DNA of 64,000 bases from Ulvibacter litoralis (GCF_900102055.1 NZ_FNBA01000001.1:496001-560000); one strand, 5' to 3'. Counted from the first letter of the stretch, positions 25,454 through 34,747 are shown. Numbers and translations are program-made. The notes: a model not told the origin generated them from the sequence alone.

Positions 25454-25999
25454 TTACACAATTCCGTCAACAATTCCGTAGGAAACAGACTCATCAGCAC
25501 CCATCCAATGGTCACGATTAAAATCTTTCATTACCTTCTCAAATGTTTGTCCGCAATTATCTGCTAAAATCTGAGCACTTAATTCCTTAGTTTTAATAAT
25601 TTCTTGAGCTGTAATCTGAATATCACTTGCTTGTCCACTAGCACCTCCACTAGGCTGGTGAATCATAACACGCGCATGTGGTTGGATAAAACGACGTCCT
25701 TTTTCACCTGCCGAAAGCAACAAACTTCCCATCGAAGCTGCCAATCCAGTACAGATTGTAGAAACAGGACTTTTTATCGACTTAATAGTATCGTAAATAG
25801 AAAAACCTGAAGTAACATATCCTCCCGGACTATTTATATAAAATTTAATCTCTTCATTATTAACCGAATCTAAATATAGCAATCTATCTACCACGTGGCG
25901 TGCACTTTTATCGTCTACCATACCCCATAGAAAGATAGTTCTATCATCTAACTGCTGACTTTCAATTCTATCTTGAACTTTTACTGTTTTCTTTTCCAT
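25454..25999 (-). CDS. clpP: ClpP-like serine protease subunit
   Basis: Proteolytic subunit of the Clp machinery, 181 residues, a little shorter than standard ClpP. Catalytic residues are visible: Ser89 in GLAASMGSLLL, His114 in ARVMIHQPSGG and Asp163 in FNRDHWMGADE. The oxyanion segment FYINSPGGYVTSGFSIYDTI is also conserved. The protein would form a tetradecameric barrel with a ClpX or ClpA/C partner, neither of which is encoded nearby, so it may be a second ClpP paralogue. The start at 25999 is MEKKTVKVQDR. The next gene upstream is thioredoxin. Confidence 0.92.
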   Translation of the reverse strand: MEKKTVKVQDRIESQQLDDRTIFLWGMVDDKSARHVVDRLLYLDSVNNEEIKFYINSPGGYVTSGFSIYDTIKSIKSPVSTICTGLAASMGSLLLSAGEKGRRFIQPHARVMIHQPSGGASGQASDIQITAQEIIKTKELSAQILADNCGQTFEKVMKDFNRDHWMGADESVSYGIVDGIV

Positions 26000-26061
26000 A
26001 CAAATGTCCTTGCCGTAACAAGGGTACTTTTTAAATTAACTTACAATCTTACTAAAATAAG

Positions 26062-26090
26062 AAAAGGCTTAACATATCGCCAAGCCTTTT
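26062..26090 (-). terminator. Intrinsic terminator after trxA
   Basis: AAAAGGCTT (26062-26070) pairs with AAGCCTTTT (26082-26090), an 11-nt loop apart, 22 nt beyond the minus-strand thioredoxin stop codon. Confidence 0.85.
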
Positions 26091-26112
26091 ATAATTTAAT
26101 TTTCTAAACTTA

Positions 26113-26430
26113 TTACAAAAGCTTATCAATCGCTTCTGCGTATACATTTTTAGGAGCAACACCTACTTGGCGTCCTACTAATTCACCTTTATCAAAAATC
26201 AAAACAGTTGGAATATTACGAACTCCGTACTTCGCTGCAAATTCTTGATTTGCATCTACATCTACCTTTCCAACAACTGCTTTACCGTCGTATTCGTCAC
26301 TAATTTGATCAATGATTGGTCCAACCATTCTACAAGGACCGCACCATGCTGCCCAAAAATCAACCACTACGGGTTTATCACTTTTTAATACTGTTTCTTC
26401 AAACGTTGCGTCTGTTATCTCTAAAGCCAT
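26113..26430 (-). CDS. trxA: Thioredoxin
   Basis: A 105-residue thioredoxin with the redox motif FWAAWCGPCRM (Cys30, Cys33) and the cis-proline segment NIPTVLIFDKGE. It reduces protein disulfides in the cytoplasm. The start MALEITDATF at 26430 is preferred over an upstream in-frame ATG whose 12-residue extension is hydrophobic and absent in the family. It is followed by an intrinsic terminator and so is a single-gene unit. Confidence 0.95.
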   Translation of the reverse strand: MALEITDATFEETVLKSDKPVVVDFWAAWCGPCRMVGPIIDQISDEYDGKAVVGKVDVDANQEFAAKYGVRNIPTVLIFDKGELVGRQVGVAPKNVYAEAIDKLL

Positions 26431-26535
26431 ACTATTTGTTTTAATTACTAACACAAAAGTAGTCAAAAAAAACTCGATTCCTTACAACCTTTACATTACT
26501 TTAGACAATATCCGTATCGATTAATCTTATCATGC

Positions 26536-26631
26536 GGGTTGCCTTTTATTCGGCGCTGCCCAATAAAAAGCACCGGGCTTTCAGCTATATCCCCGATTCT
26601 CATCGGGGGATGCCGCTTCTATCCCTACCCG
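26536..26631 (+). repeat. REP-like intergenic element, copy A
   Basis: Begins GGGTTGCC, contains CGGGCTTTCAGCTATATCC, a hairpin ATCCCCGAT/ATCGGGGGAT, and ends CCGCTTCTATCCCTA. It shares order and core words with copies at 51259-51373 and, inverted, 39249-39363. It lies in the 280-bp gap between trxA and the GNAT gene, which shows no other gene. Confidence 0.7.
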
Positions 26632-26687
26632 AAACACTTAAAACCCCTTTCTTATCATACATCAATGCACACCTTCAAAACCCATCG

Positions 26688-26695
26688 TATTTTTG
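26688..26695 (+). promoter_or_regulatory. Bacteroidota -7 box upstream of GNAT-pirin genes
   Basis: TATTTTTG matches TAnnTTTG and lies 18 nt before the GNAT start codon. No clear -33 TTG element was assigned. Confidence 0.45.
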
Positions 26696-26713
26696 AATAA
26701 AATTAATACCGTT

Positions 26714-27019
26714 ATGAGCTACACATTAGAACAAAATACCGAAAAAAACCGCTTCGAAGTGAAAGTAGAAAGCGCAACTGCCATTGCAGAATACAAACTA
26801 TTCCCTGGCGGAATTGCATATACCCACACCGAAGTTCCTAAACAATTAGAAGGCAAAGGCATAGGGAGCTTTATTGCGAAAGGAATATTAGACTACGCTC
26901 AAGAGCATAACTTACACGTAAAACCCTATTGCTCTTTTATAAAAGCATACATAGACCGACATCCTGAATACCAACAAAATTCAGTATTTCACAATAAAGA
27001 TTTACAAAATGAAAACTAA
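26714..27019 (+). CDS. GNAT-type N-acetyltransferase (Acetyltransf_CG family)
   Basis: A 101-residue protein with the YjdJ/GCN5-like pattern: FEVKVESATAIAEYKL, then AYTHTEVPKQLEGKGIGSF, with the acetyl-CoA-binding EGKGIGS turn, and VKPYCSFIKAYIDRHPEYQ. Such small acetyltransferases have unknown substrates. The ATG at 26714 is chosen; the upstream frame begins in the promoter. The gene overlaps the first pirin by 11 nt, so they are co-transcribed. Confidence 0.88.
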   Translation: MSYTLEQNTEKNRFEVKVESATAIAEYKLFPGGIAYTHTEVPKQLEGKGIGSFIAKGILDYAQEHNLHVKPYCSFIKAYIDRHPEYQQNSVFHNKDLQNEN

Positions 27020-27887
27020 AACCATAGAACGTATTGTAGCACCAAGTACCCCTCATTTTGTGGGCGACGGATTTAGAGTGCACAATTTTATACCGGGCAG
27101 CCAAGGGTTGAGTATGCCTCGCATGACGCCTTTTATCATGTTAGACTACAATTCCAAATTTTACTTCCCTCCTTCCGAAGTACCTAAAGGTGTCGGCGTA
27201 CATCCGCATCGTGGTTTCGAAACGGTGACCATTGCCTACAAAGGAAAAGTGGCACATCACGACAGCAGCGGCGGTGGCGGTGTTATTGGCGAAGGCGGCG
27301 TACAATGGATGACGGCAGCTTCAGGAGTATTACACAAAGAATACCACGAAGAAAGCTTCAGTAAAACGGGAGGCGACTTTCAAATGGTGCAATTGTGGGT
27401 AAATTTACCCGCTGCACATAAAATGTCGAACCCAAAGTATCAAGCAATTTCAAAAGAGGAAATGGCAACGTACACCCTTCCGAAGCAACAAGGAACTATA
27501 GAAGTAATCGCCGGAGACTACAACGACGTAAAAGGATCGGCTTCCACCTTCACCCCATTACACATGCTAAACGCACGTTTGCACAAAGGCGGAACAGCAA
27601 ACTTTTCATTTCCTGAACACTACACCACCTGTTTGTTAGTGATAGAAGGAAGTATTACCCTTCAAGATTCCGAAGTAATCGCAACCGATCATTTGGTATT
27701 GTTTGAAAACGAAGGCGAAAACATCACAATCACTGCTTCAGAAGAGGCTGTTGTTCTCGTATTAAGTGGCGAACCTATTCTCGAACCTATCGCAGCACAA
27801 GGTCCGTTTGTAATGAACACCAAAGAAGAAATTGCACAAGCCATCACCGATTACAACATGGGTAAATTTGGTTATTTAGAAGATTAA
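27009..27887 (+). CDS. Pirin family protein 1
   Basis: A 292-residue bicupin. The N-terminal cupin has the pirin metal-binding stretch VHPHRGFETVTIAYKGKVAHH, then GGVQWMTAASGVLHKEYHEE. Pirins bind iron; some have quercetin 2,3-dioxygenase activity and others act in regulation or redox sensing. This one begins 11 nt inside the GNAT gene and is the first of three consecutive pirin genes on the plus strand, with a 10-nt gap to the second. No signal peptide is seen. Confidence 0.93.
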   Translation: MKTKTIERIVAPSTPHFVGDGFRVHNFIPGSQGLSMPRMTPFIMLDYNSKFYFPPSEVPKGVGVHPHRGFETVTIAYKGKVAHHDSSGGGGVIGEGGVQWMTAASGVLHKEYHEESFSKTGGDFQMVQLWVNLPAAHKMSNPKYQAISKEEMATYTLPKQQGTIEVIAGDYNDVKGSASTFTPLHMLNARLHKGGTANFSFPEHYTTCLLVIEGSITLQDSEVIATDHLVLFENEGENITITASEEAVVLVLSGEPILEPIAAQGPFVMNTKEEIAQAITDYNMGKFGYLED

Positions 27888-27897
27888 AAAATAAATT

Positions 27898-28611
27898 ATG
27901 AAAACAATCACACACAAAGCAAACACACGAGGACATGCCAATCACGGTTGGTTAAACTCTCACCATACATTCAGTTTTGCAAACTACCAAGATCCAGAAC
28001 GCATGAATTTTGGAGCCTTACGCGTTCTAAACGACGATACAGTTTCTGGCGGAAATGGGTTTGGCGCACATCCGCACCAAAACATGGAAATTATTTCCAT
28101 TCCGTTGGAAGGCGATTTGCAACACATGGACAATATGGGCAACTCGACGGTTATTAAAGAAGGTGACGTGCAAATAATGAGCGCCGGAACCGGAATTACA
28201 CACAGCGAATACAATAAAAACAAAGAGATTGCTGTAAAATTTCTTCAAATCTGGATGTTTCCGAATAAAGAAAATGTAAGCCCGAGATACGATCAAATTT
28301 CTACGGCTTCCATCGCAAAAGAGAATGAGTTTTATCAAATTCTGTCACCCAACAAAGACGATAGCGGAGTTTGGGCACATCAAGACGCTTGGTTTCACTT
28401 GGGGAGTTTTGACAAAGACACCACAACCAACTACACCTTTAAAAAAGAAGGTAACGGACTTTACGTCTTCCTTTTAGAAGGCGAAATTGAAGTGGAAAAT
28501 CAGAAACTCGAAAAAAGAGACGGCTTCGGAATTTGGGATACAAATTCGGTTGCTTTTACTACTTTTAGTGGCAGCAAAGTGTTGCTCATGGAAGTTCCTA
28601 TGAATTTTTAA
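27898..28611 (+). CDS. Pirin family protein 2 (YhhW-like)
   Basis: A 237-residue protein of the shorter YhhW-like pirin group. GWLNSHHTFSFANYQDPERM near residue 19 is the typical N-terminal motif; metal ligands are in FGAHPHQNMEIISIPLEG, and HSE in GTGITHSEYN. The C-terminal cupin is reduced. YhhW is known to degrade quercetin in vitro, but the natural substrate is unknown. It sits 10 nt after pirin 1 and 11 nt before pirin 3, indicating one operon. Confidence 0.93.
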   Translation: MKTITHKANTRGHANHGWLNSHHTFSFANYQDPERMNFGALRVLNDDTVSGGNGFGAHPHQNMEIISIPLEGDLQHMDNMGNSTVIKEGDVQIMSAGTGITHSEYNKNKEIAVKFLQIWMFPNKENVSPRYDQISTASIAKENEFYQILSPNKDDSGVWAHQDAWFHLGSFDKDTTTNYTFKKEGNGLYVFLLEGEIEVENQKLEKRDGFGIWDTNSVAFTTFSGSKVLLMEVPMNF

Positions 28612-28622
28612 ACTGAAATCCT

Positions 28623-29492
28623 ATGTCAAACATCAATACCATCGTACCCGAAAGAGCCGCCAATATTGGTAATTTTATGGTAGGACGCTTGCTTCCATTT
28701 CGCCAAAAAAGAATGGTAGGCCCTTTTGCGTTTATCGACCATATGGGACCCGCAACATTATCCGAAACCGAACATCTGGACGTAGCACCACATCCGCACA
28801 TCGGATTGTCTACGCTCACCTATCTTTTTGAAGGGCATATAATGCACCGAGACAGCATTGGTTCGGTGGTAGAAATCAGTCCAGGAGCCGTGAATTGGAT
28901 GACAGCAGGAAAAGGGGTGGTACATTCAGAACGGACACCAGAACGCTTTCGAGGGGTGAAAAAGTCACTCCACGGACTTCAAATTTGGGTGGCGCTTCCG
29001 AAACATTTAGAAGGGATGGAGCCTTCTTTTAGTCATGTTGAAAAAGAAGACATTCCCACTTGGCAACAAGACGGCGTTACTGTGAAACTGATTGCTGGAA
29101 AAGCATTCGGAAAAGAATCGCCAGTTCCCGTGCATAGCGACTTGTATTTTATAGAATTAAAAAGTGATATCCGACAAAAAGTTTCTATCGGTAAAGATCT
29201 TTTTGGAGAGAGTGGCTTGTACATTTTAGAAGGTGCCGTGCATAGCGAAGGCAACACCTATGAACCCAAACAACTTCTCGTTGCCAACGACAGTACGCTA
29301 TGCGAATTTGAACTAGAAGCGAAAAGTACGGTGTATCTTTTTGGCGGCGAACCCTTTCCTGAAGAACGTTTTATTCATTGGAATTTTGTGGCTTCAGAAA
29401 AAGAAATGATAGAAGAAGCGAGAAATAAGTGGATTGCACAAACCTTTCCGAAGGTTCCGGGCGAAACAGACTTTGTTCCATTACCGCGTTAA
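28623..29492 (+). CDS. Pirin family protein 3
   Basis: A 289-residue bicupin pirin. Metal-binding segments are VAPHPHIGLSTLTYLFEGHIMHRDS and PGAVNWMTAGKGVVHSERTPER. It differs clearly from pirin 1, so the three genes are not recent copies. It ends the GNAT-pirin-pirin-pirin operon; the convergent SulP gene stops 80 nt later. The intervening 29493-29572 segment holds no gene. Confidence 0.93.
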   Translation: MSNINTIVPERAANIGNFMVGRLLPFRQKRMVGPFAFIDHMGPATLSETEHLDVAPHPHIGLSTLTYLFEGHIMHRDSIGSVVEISPGAVNWMTAGKGVVHSERTPERFRGVKKSLHGLQIWVALPKHLEGMEPSFSHVEKEDIPTWQQDGVTVKLIAGKAFGKESPVPVHSDLYFIELKSDIRQKVSIGKDLFGESGLYILEGAVHSEGNTYEPKQLLVANDSTLCEFELEAKSTVYLFGGEPFPEERFIHWNFVASEKEMIEEARNKWIAQTFPKVPGETDFVPLPR

Positions 29493-29572
29493 TAAAAAAC
29501 AGCCCCGTTATTTTAAAAATCATTTCCGATTTCAAAAACAAAAGAGCTGCCTTAACAAACTTCACAAAAAAA

Positions 29573-31249
29573 TTATACCATTGCCAACTCCTGTACTTTC
29601 AAAACATTAGATGGAATTTTCGTTCCATTTGTAACAACTGTTGGCGAAACAGGAGCTCCGTTATCAGACACTATAGAATTTACATAAGTGATAGAATTTT
29701 CAATATTGTACTCCCTTCTGAAACCAATAAGTTCTACCGTAATATTACGTTCTGCAGCACCTTCATTTACAAAGTCTTTTATTAGCTGTAGCACATCATA
29801 ATCTATATAAACTGTTGCAGAAGCATCCAACACAACTTTACTATTTTCTGGTAAATGAGCAAAAGTTTGCTTTATTGCTGCTTTATTTAAAAATGATACT
29901 TCTTGTGCCAATTCCATTTGTATGGTCTCCCCTTTAGTATGCTTGTCTTTTTTAAAAAAATAAGCCAATTTTAAATTTCCTCGTAAAATAAAATAAACAC
30001 TTACAGCCAAACCAATTCCAACTCCAACCAATAAGTCTGTAAATACAATAGCAACTACAGTTACTAAAAAAGGAATAAATTGAAACTTTTTACTGTTATG
30101 CCACATATGAATAAATATTCGAGGGCTCGCTAACTTATATCCAACAACTAGTAATACCGCTGCAAGGGAAGCTAAAGGGATTTTATTTAATAAAGACGGA
30201 ATTGCTAAAACTGCTATCATCAAAAAGAAACCGTGGGAGATGGCCGCAATTTTAGTTCTACCTCCAGAATTCACATTTGCTGAAGTCCTAACAATTACAG
30301 ATGTTACTGGAATCCCTCCAATTAAACAACTCAACATATTCCCAACACCTTGTGCTTTTAACTCTCTATTCGTATTTGTATATCTTTTTAACGGATCCAT
30401 CTTATCTGCTGCCTCAATACACAATAAGGTTTCTATACTAGCAACAGCGGCTATAGTAAGCGCTACTACCCAAACGTCTATATTTACAATTTGCGAAAAG
30501 TCTGGCATACTAAATTGATTCCAAAATTGATTCATAGATTCTGGAATAGGGAGATTAACCAAATGCTCTTGACTTATCACCAAAGAAGAACCTGTTGCTT
30601 TTAAAGTTTCATTAATTGCAATACCAACTAATACCGCAATTAAAGCCCCTGGAATAGATTTTAATCGCATCAAAAAAGGGACTTTCTTAAATGCTATTAA
30701 AACCGTTAGCGAAGCCAAGACCACCAACAAGGCTCCTGGATGAATATAATTGATTGTATTTGCCAGAGTTACAAATATTTGATGCTGCCCATCAGCGTTG
30801 ATAAAGAAGTAATCGCCTTCGTGCATTTCATCAAAACCCACTGCGTGCGGGAGCTGTGATAAAATTATAATGATTCCAATTGCTGCGAGCATCCCTTCAA
30901 TAACGTTAGAAGGTAGGTAATTTGAAAGTACTCCAGCTTTAACAAACCCTAGCGTAATTTGGATTATCCCCGCCAAGAAACCAGCTAACAAAAAGGCTTC
31001 AAACGAACCTAAACTTGCTATAGCAGCCAACACAATCGCTGTTAACCCCGCTGCCGGTCCAGAAACACTTAATTGTGAACCACTAAGAGCCCCAACCACA
31101 ATACCCGCTACCACACCTGAAATGATTCCAGAAAACAATGGGGCGCCACTCGCCAAAGCGATTCCTAAGCATAGTGGTAATGCGACCAAGAAAACCACCA
31201 ATCCTGACTTAATATCAGACTTTACATATTTTGTTGTGAAATTTTTCAT
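29573..31249 (-). CDS. SulP family inorganic anion transporter
   Basis: A 558-residue membrane transporter of the SulP/SLC26 family, with about 11-12 hydrophobic segments from residue 14 on (for example GLVVFLVALPLCLGIALASG and LTAIVLAAIASLGSFEAFLLAG) and a cytoplasmic STAS domain from about residue 440 (VSFLNKAAIKQTFAHL, then VVLDASATVYIDYDVLQLI). The substrate could be sulfate or bicarbonate; the sequence alone does not decide. It lies 18 nt downstream of a UspA-like gene on the same strand, so the two are probably an operon. Confidence 0.92.
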   Translation of the reverse strand: MKNFTTKYVKSDIKSGLVVFLVALPLCLGIALASGAPLFSGIISGVVAGIVVGALSGSQLSVSGPAAGLTAIVLAAIASLGSFEAFLLAGFLAGIIQITLGFVKAGVLSNYLPSNVIEGMLAAIGIIIILSQLPHAVGFDEMHEGDYFFINADGQHQIFVTLANTINYIHPGALLVVLASLTVLIAFKKVPFLMRLKSIPGALIAVLVGIAINETLKATGSSLVISQEHLVNLPIPESMNQFWNQFSMPDFSQIVNIDVWVVALTIAAVASIETLLCIEAADKMDPLKRYTNTNRELKAQGVGNMLSCLIGGIPVTSVIVRTSANVNSGGRTKIAAISHGFFLMIAVLAIPSLLNKIPLASLAAVLLVVGYKLASPRIFIHMWHNSKKFQFIPFLVTVVAIVFTDLLVGVGIGLAVSVYFILRGNLKLAYFFKKDKHTKGETIQMELAQEVSFLNKAAIKQTFAHLPENSKVVLDASATVYIDYDVLQLIKDFVNEGAAERNITVELIGFRREYNIENSITYVNSIVSDNGAPVSPTVVTNGTKIPSNVLKVQELAMV

Positions 31250-31267
31250 AGCTATTATTTTAAAATT

Positions 31268-31750
31268 TTATGAATTGAAAAGGCTTACAAGAGAAAACTT
31301 TCGCTGTGGTTCTTCATCAGTTACATCCAAAGAAACTTCAACAACGTTATTGACACACTTTTTTAAATACTTTGTGGTATCAAACCATTTATGATTTGGA
31401 CTATGAGAGAAGGCCCCTTTCGGAACAACAGCATCTTCTACATCTAATTGCTTCAAAAAATTCTGGAAAGAATAAGAGTTGATTCCTGTAAATAACTCAA
31501 AAGAAATAGCCTCAATATGGTTTTCGTGCTCAAGAATTAAGCGACGTTCATACGCTATAAATTCATTGCTTAACTGTTTGCGAAATTGCTCTTTTGCTTT
31601 AAAGTGGGTAACCTCCCAACGAGTGTCTGGTAACTTATAACCCGCAATGAGAATAATTTCTAATTTGGTATTTGGAAAATTTAAAATAGCATACTCGACA
31701 AGCTGTAAAGACTCAACGGTAAAATCTGTAGGAATTAGTATCTTTTTCAT
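31268..31750 (-). CDS. UspA-like universal stress domain protein
   Basis: A 160-residue protein beginning MKKILIPTDFTVESLQLVEYAI, the classic Usp strand-loop-helix start. The usual ATP-binding G-x2-G-x9-G(S/T) motif is not obvious near the end (VPKGAFSHSPNHKW), so it may be a non-nucleotide-binding or divergent member. It is upstream of and probably co-transcribed with the SulP transporter, which suggests a role in stress-linked control of anion transport. The 94-nt gap to the kinase gene holds no further feature. Confidence 0.75.
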   Translation of the reverse strand: MKKILIPTDFTVESLQLVEYAILNFPNTKLEIILIAGYKLPDTRWEVTHFKAKEQFRKQLSNEFIAYERRLILEHENHIEAISFELFTGINSYSFQNFLKQLDVEDAVVPKGAFSHSPNHKWFDTTKYLKKCVNNVVEVSLDVTDEEPQRKFSLVSLFNS

Positions 31751-31844
31751 AGTTTTTAACTTTTAACCAAACTTAATTGGCAAAAGTTAAAACAGAATAA
31801 GAATGAAATTAAAATGAGATTAGAATGCTAATACCCCTCTAAAA

Positions 31845-33218
31845 TTAGAGGTGCTTTTTGTTTTTTAACTTAATTTTAACTATTGTACCCCTATTTTCTT
31901 GGGAGTAAACTCGAATTTCTCCAGAATGCATTTTTATGATTCGATACGCCAAAGGAAGTCCAAAACCAAAACCTTCAATCCCTCTTACATTAGAAGCTCT
32001 GAAAAATGGTTCAAAAATATTTTTCAATTCGTCTTCAGGAATTCCCACTCCCTCATCTTTTATAGTGAGTAAAATATGATCGGAATCTGATACAATTTTT
32101 AAGGTTACTTTTTTCTCTTCTGAAAACTTACAGCCATTTTCCAAGATATTACTCAACGCAACATTCAGAAGTGACTCACTTCCTAAAAGGGTAATGCAAT
32201 TTTCATTTTCAGGCAGTCCTTCAAAATCTAAAATAATTTTATTATCAGGAATAGACACATCGAGGTTCTTCTTGATATCCAATACCAATTCATCAATCCG
32301 TAAAGCTTCAATCACCAACCCCTTAGAGTCAAAGTCTGTTTTCGCAAGCTTCAGAAGTCCGTTTACTAAAAAATCGAGTCTCGCCGCCTCTAATTCGATG
32401 TTTTTCAGTGTTGAAAGATAATCTTCTACACTTCGTTCTTTATTGAGCGCAATTTCGGTCTGACCTAAAATAGCTGTTAAAGGATTCCGAAGTTCATGCG
32501 ATGCATTATTAATAAAATTACTCTGCAAGTCGAACGAGATTTGCAATCGATCTAGCATATTGTTAAACGTGCGTGATAAATCTGCCAACTCATCCTTTCC
32601 ATGAGTCGTGTCCAACCGAAGTGATAGGTTTTCAGCACGTATTGAGTTCACCTCTTCTATAATTCTTAAAATCGGACTTAAGGCTTGCTTCGCGAAATAA
32701 TGCCCTAAAAAGAATATAAAAATAATACTCACAAAAAAGGCTGCGATGAGGATGTTTCGCAGGTTGTCTAGCTTTCCAAATCCGTACAAATCTGTAGCTG
32801 AAAGCACCACTATAAAATCTCCTTTATCATCATGATACAACAATCCTGTATAGTAATACTGATCTTGCTTTAGTTCGGCATATTTTTTTGTAAATATTTT
32901 TTTATAAAAACGTTCAGGCAAAGTAGTATCTAAAGCCACCAAAGGCTTTTTTCGCTTCGCATCTACAGGGTAGATAACTTCCTTTTCGTTGGGCAAAGTT
33001 TGTAAGTGACGAAGCCTTATATCTTCATAAATATCAACATTCAAATCACCTTCATCCAAATACGCTTGTGCGGCAATAGTAGCTCTCTGACTTAACCGTA
33101 AATAAAATTCTCGTTCGGTATATTCTTTCGAAAAATAATAAATAAAGATAAAAATACCTGTTAAAAACAAGCTCGTTAAAACAACGAAAATAGATGTAAT
33201 TTTTGTCCGTAATTGCAT
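31845..33218 (-). CDS. Two-component sensor histidine kinase (OmpR-partner type)
   Basis: A 457-residue membrane kinase. Transmembrane helices are at about 7-29 and 155-175, flanking a periplasmic sensor region of about 125 residues. HAMP is at about 176-230, HisKA has FINNASHELRNPLTAILGQ with the phospho-accepting His, and HATPase_c has N box NILENGCKF, G1 IKDEGVGIP and GFGFGLPLAYRII. The start MQLRTKITSIF is 8 nt after the response-regulator stop codon. The signal is unknown. It lies next to the Usp-SulP operon, but no direct regulatory link is shown. Confidence 0.93.
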   Translation of the reverse strand: MQLRTKITSIFVVLTSLFLTGIFIFIYYFSKEYTEREFYLRLSQRATIAAQAYLDEGDLNVDIYEDIRLRHLQTLPNEKEVIYPVDAKRKKPLVALDTTLPERFYKKIFTKKYAELKQDQYYYTGLLYHDDKGDFIVVLSATDLYGFGKLDNLRNILIAAFFVSIIFIFFLGHYFAKQALSPILRIIEEVNSIRAENLSLRLDTTHGKDELADLSRTFNNMLDRLQISFDLQSNFINNASHELRNPLTAILGQTEIALNKERSVEDYLSTLKNIELEAARLDFLVNGLLKLAKTDFDSKGLVIEALRIDELVLDIKKNLDVSIPDNKIILDFEGLPENENCITLLGSESLLNVALSNILENGCKFSEEKKVTLKIVSDSDHILLTIKDEGVGIPEDELKNIFEPFFRASNVRGIEGFGFGLPLAYRIIKMHSGEIRVYSQENRGTIVKIKLKNKKHL

Positions 33219-33226
33219 AGAATAGC

Positions 33227-33946
33227 TTATTCTTCTTTCAATACATACCCCATACCAATAACGGTGTGAATTAGCTTGTTATCGTACTGCTTATCTATTT
33301 TATTTCTTAAATAGTTCACATACACATCGACAACATTGGTCCCTAGATTAAAATTGATATCCCACACATTCTCCAAAATATCCATTCTACTTAACACCTT
33401 ATTCCTGTTTTTTAATAAATATTCCAGCAATCGAAATTCGGTAGAGGTTAATTTTACTTCACTCCCAGCACGCTTCACTTGTTTTGCATCCCCATCCAAT
33501 TCTAAATCGGCCAATGTCAATAGTTGTTCTTCATTTACAGGAACCCCAATCGTTCGGGTACGAGCTCTAATTCTAGCTAACAATTCCTTAAACTTAAAAG
33601 GTTTCAGCAGGTAATCGTCTGCACCTGCATCCAGTCCCTTTACAATATTCTCGGTTGTTCCTAAAGCGGTAAGCATGATGATGGGAAGTGTAGCATAGCC
33701 CAAATTTCGTATTTTTTTGGCAACCTCTCTTCCATCCATTCCTGGCAATATAATGTCGAGCACTACCAAATCTATTTCTTTTTGCTTCAGTAACTCCAAG
33801 CCGTTTGCACCATCGTATGCCACAAATACCTTATACCCTGATTCTTGCAGTCCTTGGCTTATAAATGCCGCCACATTGGGTTCATCTTCTATGACTAATA
33901 TTTGTTTTACGATAGTAGTAGGCTTTAAAATATGGGAAACACACAA
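33227..33946 (-). CDS. OmpR-family response regulator
   Basis: A 239-residue protein with a receiver domain (QILVIEDEPNVAAFI; phospho-acceptor Asp in VVLDIILPGMDG; TALGTTENIVKGLDAGADDYLLKPF) and a winged-helix DNA-binding domain (SEVKLTSTEFRLLEYLLKN, then TNVVDVYVNYLRNKID). It pairs with the kinase gene 8 nt downstream. The ATG at 33946 gives a short N-terminal extension (MCVSHILKPTTIV) not usual in the family; no other ATG lies closer, so the true start could be a non-ATG codon. Confidence 0.93.
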   Translation of the reverse strand: MCVSHILKPTTIVKQILVIEDEPNVAAFISQGLQESGYKVFVAYDGANGLELLKQKEIDLVVLDIILPGMDGREVAKKIRNLGYATLPIIMLTALGTTENIVKGLDAGADDYLLKPFKFKELLARIRARTRTIGVPVNEEQLLTLADLELDGDAKQVKRAGSEVKLTSTEFRLLEYLLKNRNKVLSRMDILENVWDINFNLGTNVVDVYVNYLRNKIDKQYDNKLIHTVIGMGYVLKEE

Positions 33947-34040
33947 AGATACCTATTTACTAAAAAATACATTTTAGCACCACGTTAGAATTGCATTAGA
34001 ATTTCAATATTTAAAAAACTTAAAACATGACACAATTAGA

Positions 34041-34637
34041 TTAATACGGCTTAAAATTTTTGGCCGCCAATTCTTTGCGCACCCGACTTAAGCTTTCGGG
34101 CGTCATTCCCAAATACGAAGCAATCATCCATTGCGGAACACGAAGCAACAAATCTGGATATTGGGTAATAAACGTGAGGTATCTTTTTTCTGCCGAAGCG
34201 CTTAGCAACAAATTAATGCGTTTTTGCAACTGCCGAATGTGATTGTGCAACAGTTTTTTATTAAACTGCCGAAAGGTTTCACTCATTTCTGAAGCCTTGT
34301 TGATAAAATCGTCATTTACAAACACCGCTTCGGTATCTTCAATGGCTTCAATACTAAAATAGGCAGGATCGTTAAAATAAATACTCCCGCGATCGCCTGT
34401 AAACCAATTTTCGGGTGCAAACTGAACAATGTGCTCCTTCCCCGCTTCATCGAGCGTATAGGTTCGTAACAAGCCTTTTTCCACAAAAATCGTATCGCGA
34501 CAAATGTCACCTTCTTTCAACAACCGCTCCCCCTTTTTAAAACTTCCCGCTTTCAAAAAAGGCTCCAAGGCAGCAACCTCAGTAAGAGTGAGACCGCCGT
34601 TTTCCACGAGATAGGATGTGATATTTTTAATAGGCAT
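34041..34637 (-). CDS. Crp/Fnr family transcriptional regulator
   Basis: A 198-residue regulator. The N-terminal cyclic-nucleotide-binding-like domain spans about 25-120 (GSFKKGERLLKEGDICRDTIFVEKG, VQFAPENWFTGDRGSIY), and the C-terminal HTH has VPQWMIASYLGMTPESLSRVRKEL. There are no cysteines placed as in Fnr, so it is not an Fe-S sensor. Such proteins control stress or respiratory genes in Flavobacteriaceae. It is a single gene with a REP-like element upstream. Confidence 0.9.
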   Translation of the reverse strand: MPIKNITSYLVENGGLTLTEVAALEPFLKAGSFKKGERLLKEGDICRDTIFVEKGLLRTYTLDEAGKEHIVQFAPENWFTGDRGSIYFNDPAYFSIEAIEDTEAVFVNDDFINKASEMSETFRQFNKKLLHNHIRQLQKRINLLLSASAEKRYLTFITQYPDLLLRVPQWMIASYLGMTPESLSRVRKELAAKNFKPY

Positions 34638-34664
34638 TGTGCTGTATTAGTTGTTTTTTGAAGC

Positions 34665-34739
34665 TATTTCCTGCTTTCCGCTCCAATCTTTTTAGTCATG
34701 CTTCCTAAAAAGGATTTCCACTGCAATCAGGGCTAGGGC
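34665..34739 (-). repeat. REP-like intergenic element, copy D (divergent)
   Basis: Contains CTTTCCGCTCCAATC, an inverted pair AATCTTTTTAG (34685-34695) / CTAAAAAGGATT (34704-34715), and the end CCACTGCAATCAGGGCTAGG. The word order matches the other REP-like copies, but the terminal words differ. It fills most of the gap between the Crp and DUF4919 genes. Confidence 0.5.
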
Positions 34740-34747
34740 TTGGAAGT

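Noticed and set aside
29493-29572. Possible intrinsic terminator between pirin 3 and the SulP gene
   Set aside because: No stem of useful length was found in the 80-nt gap.
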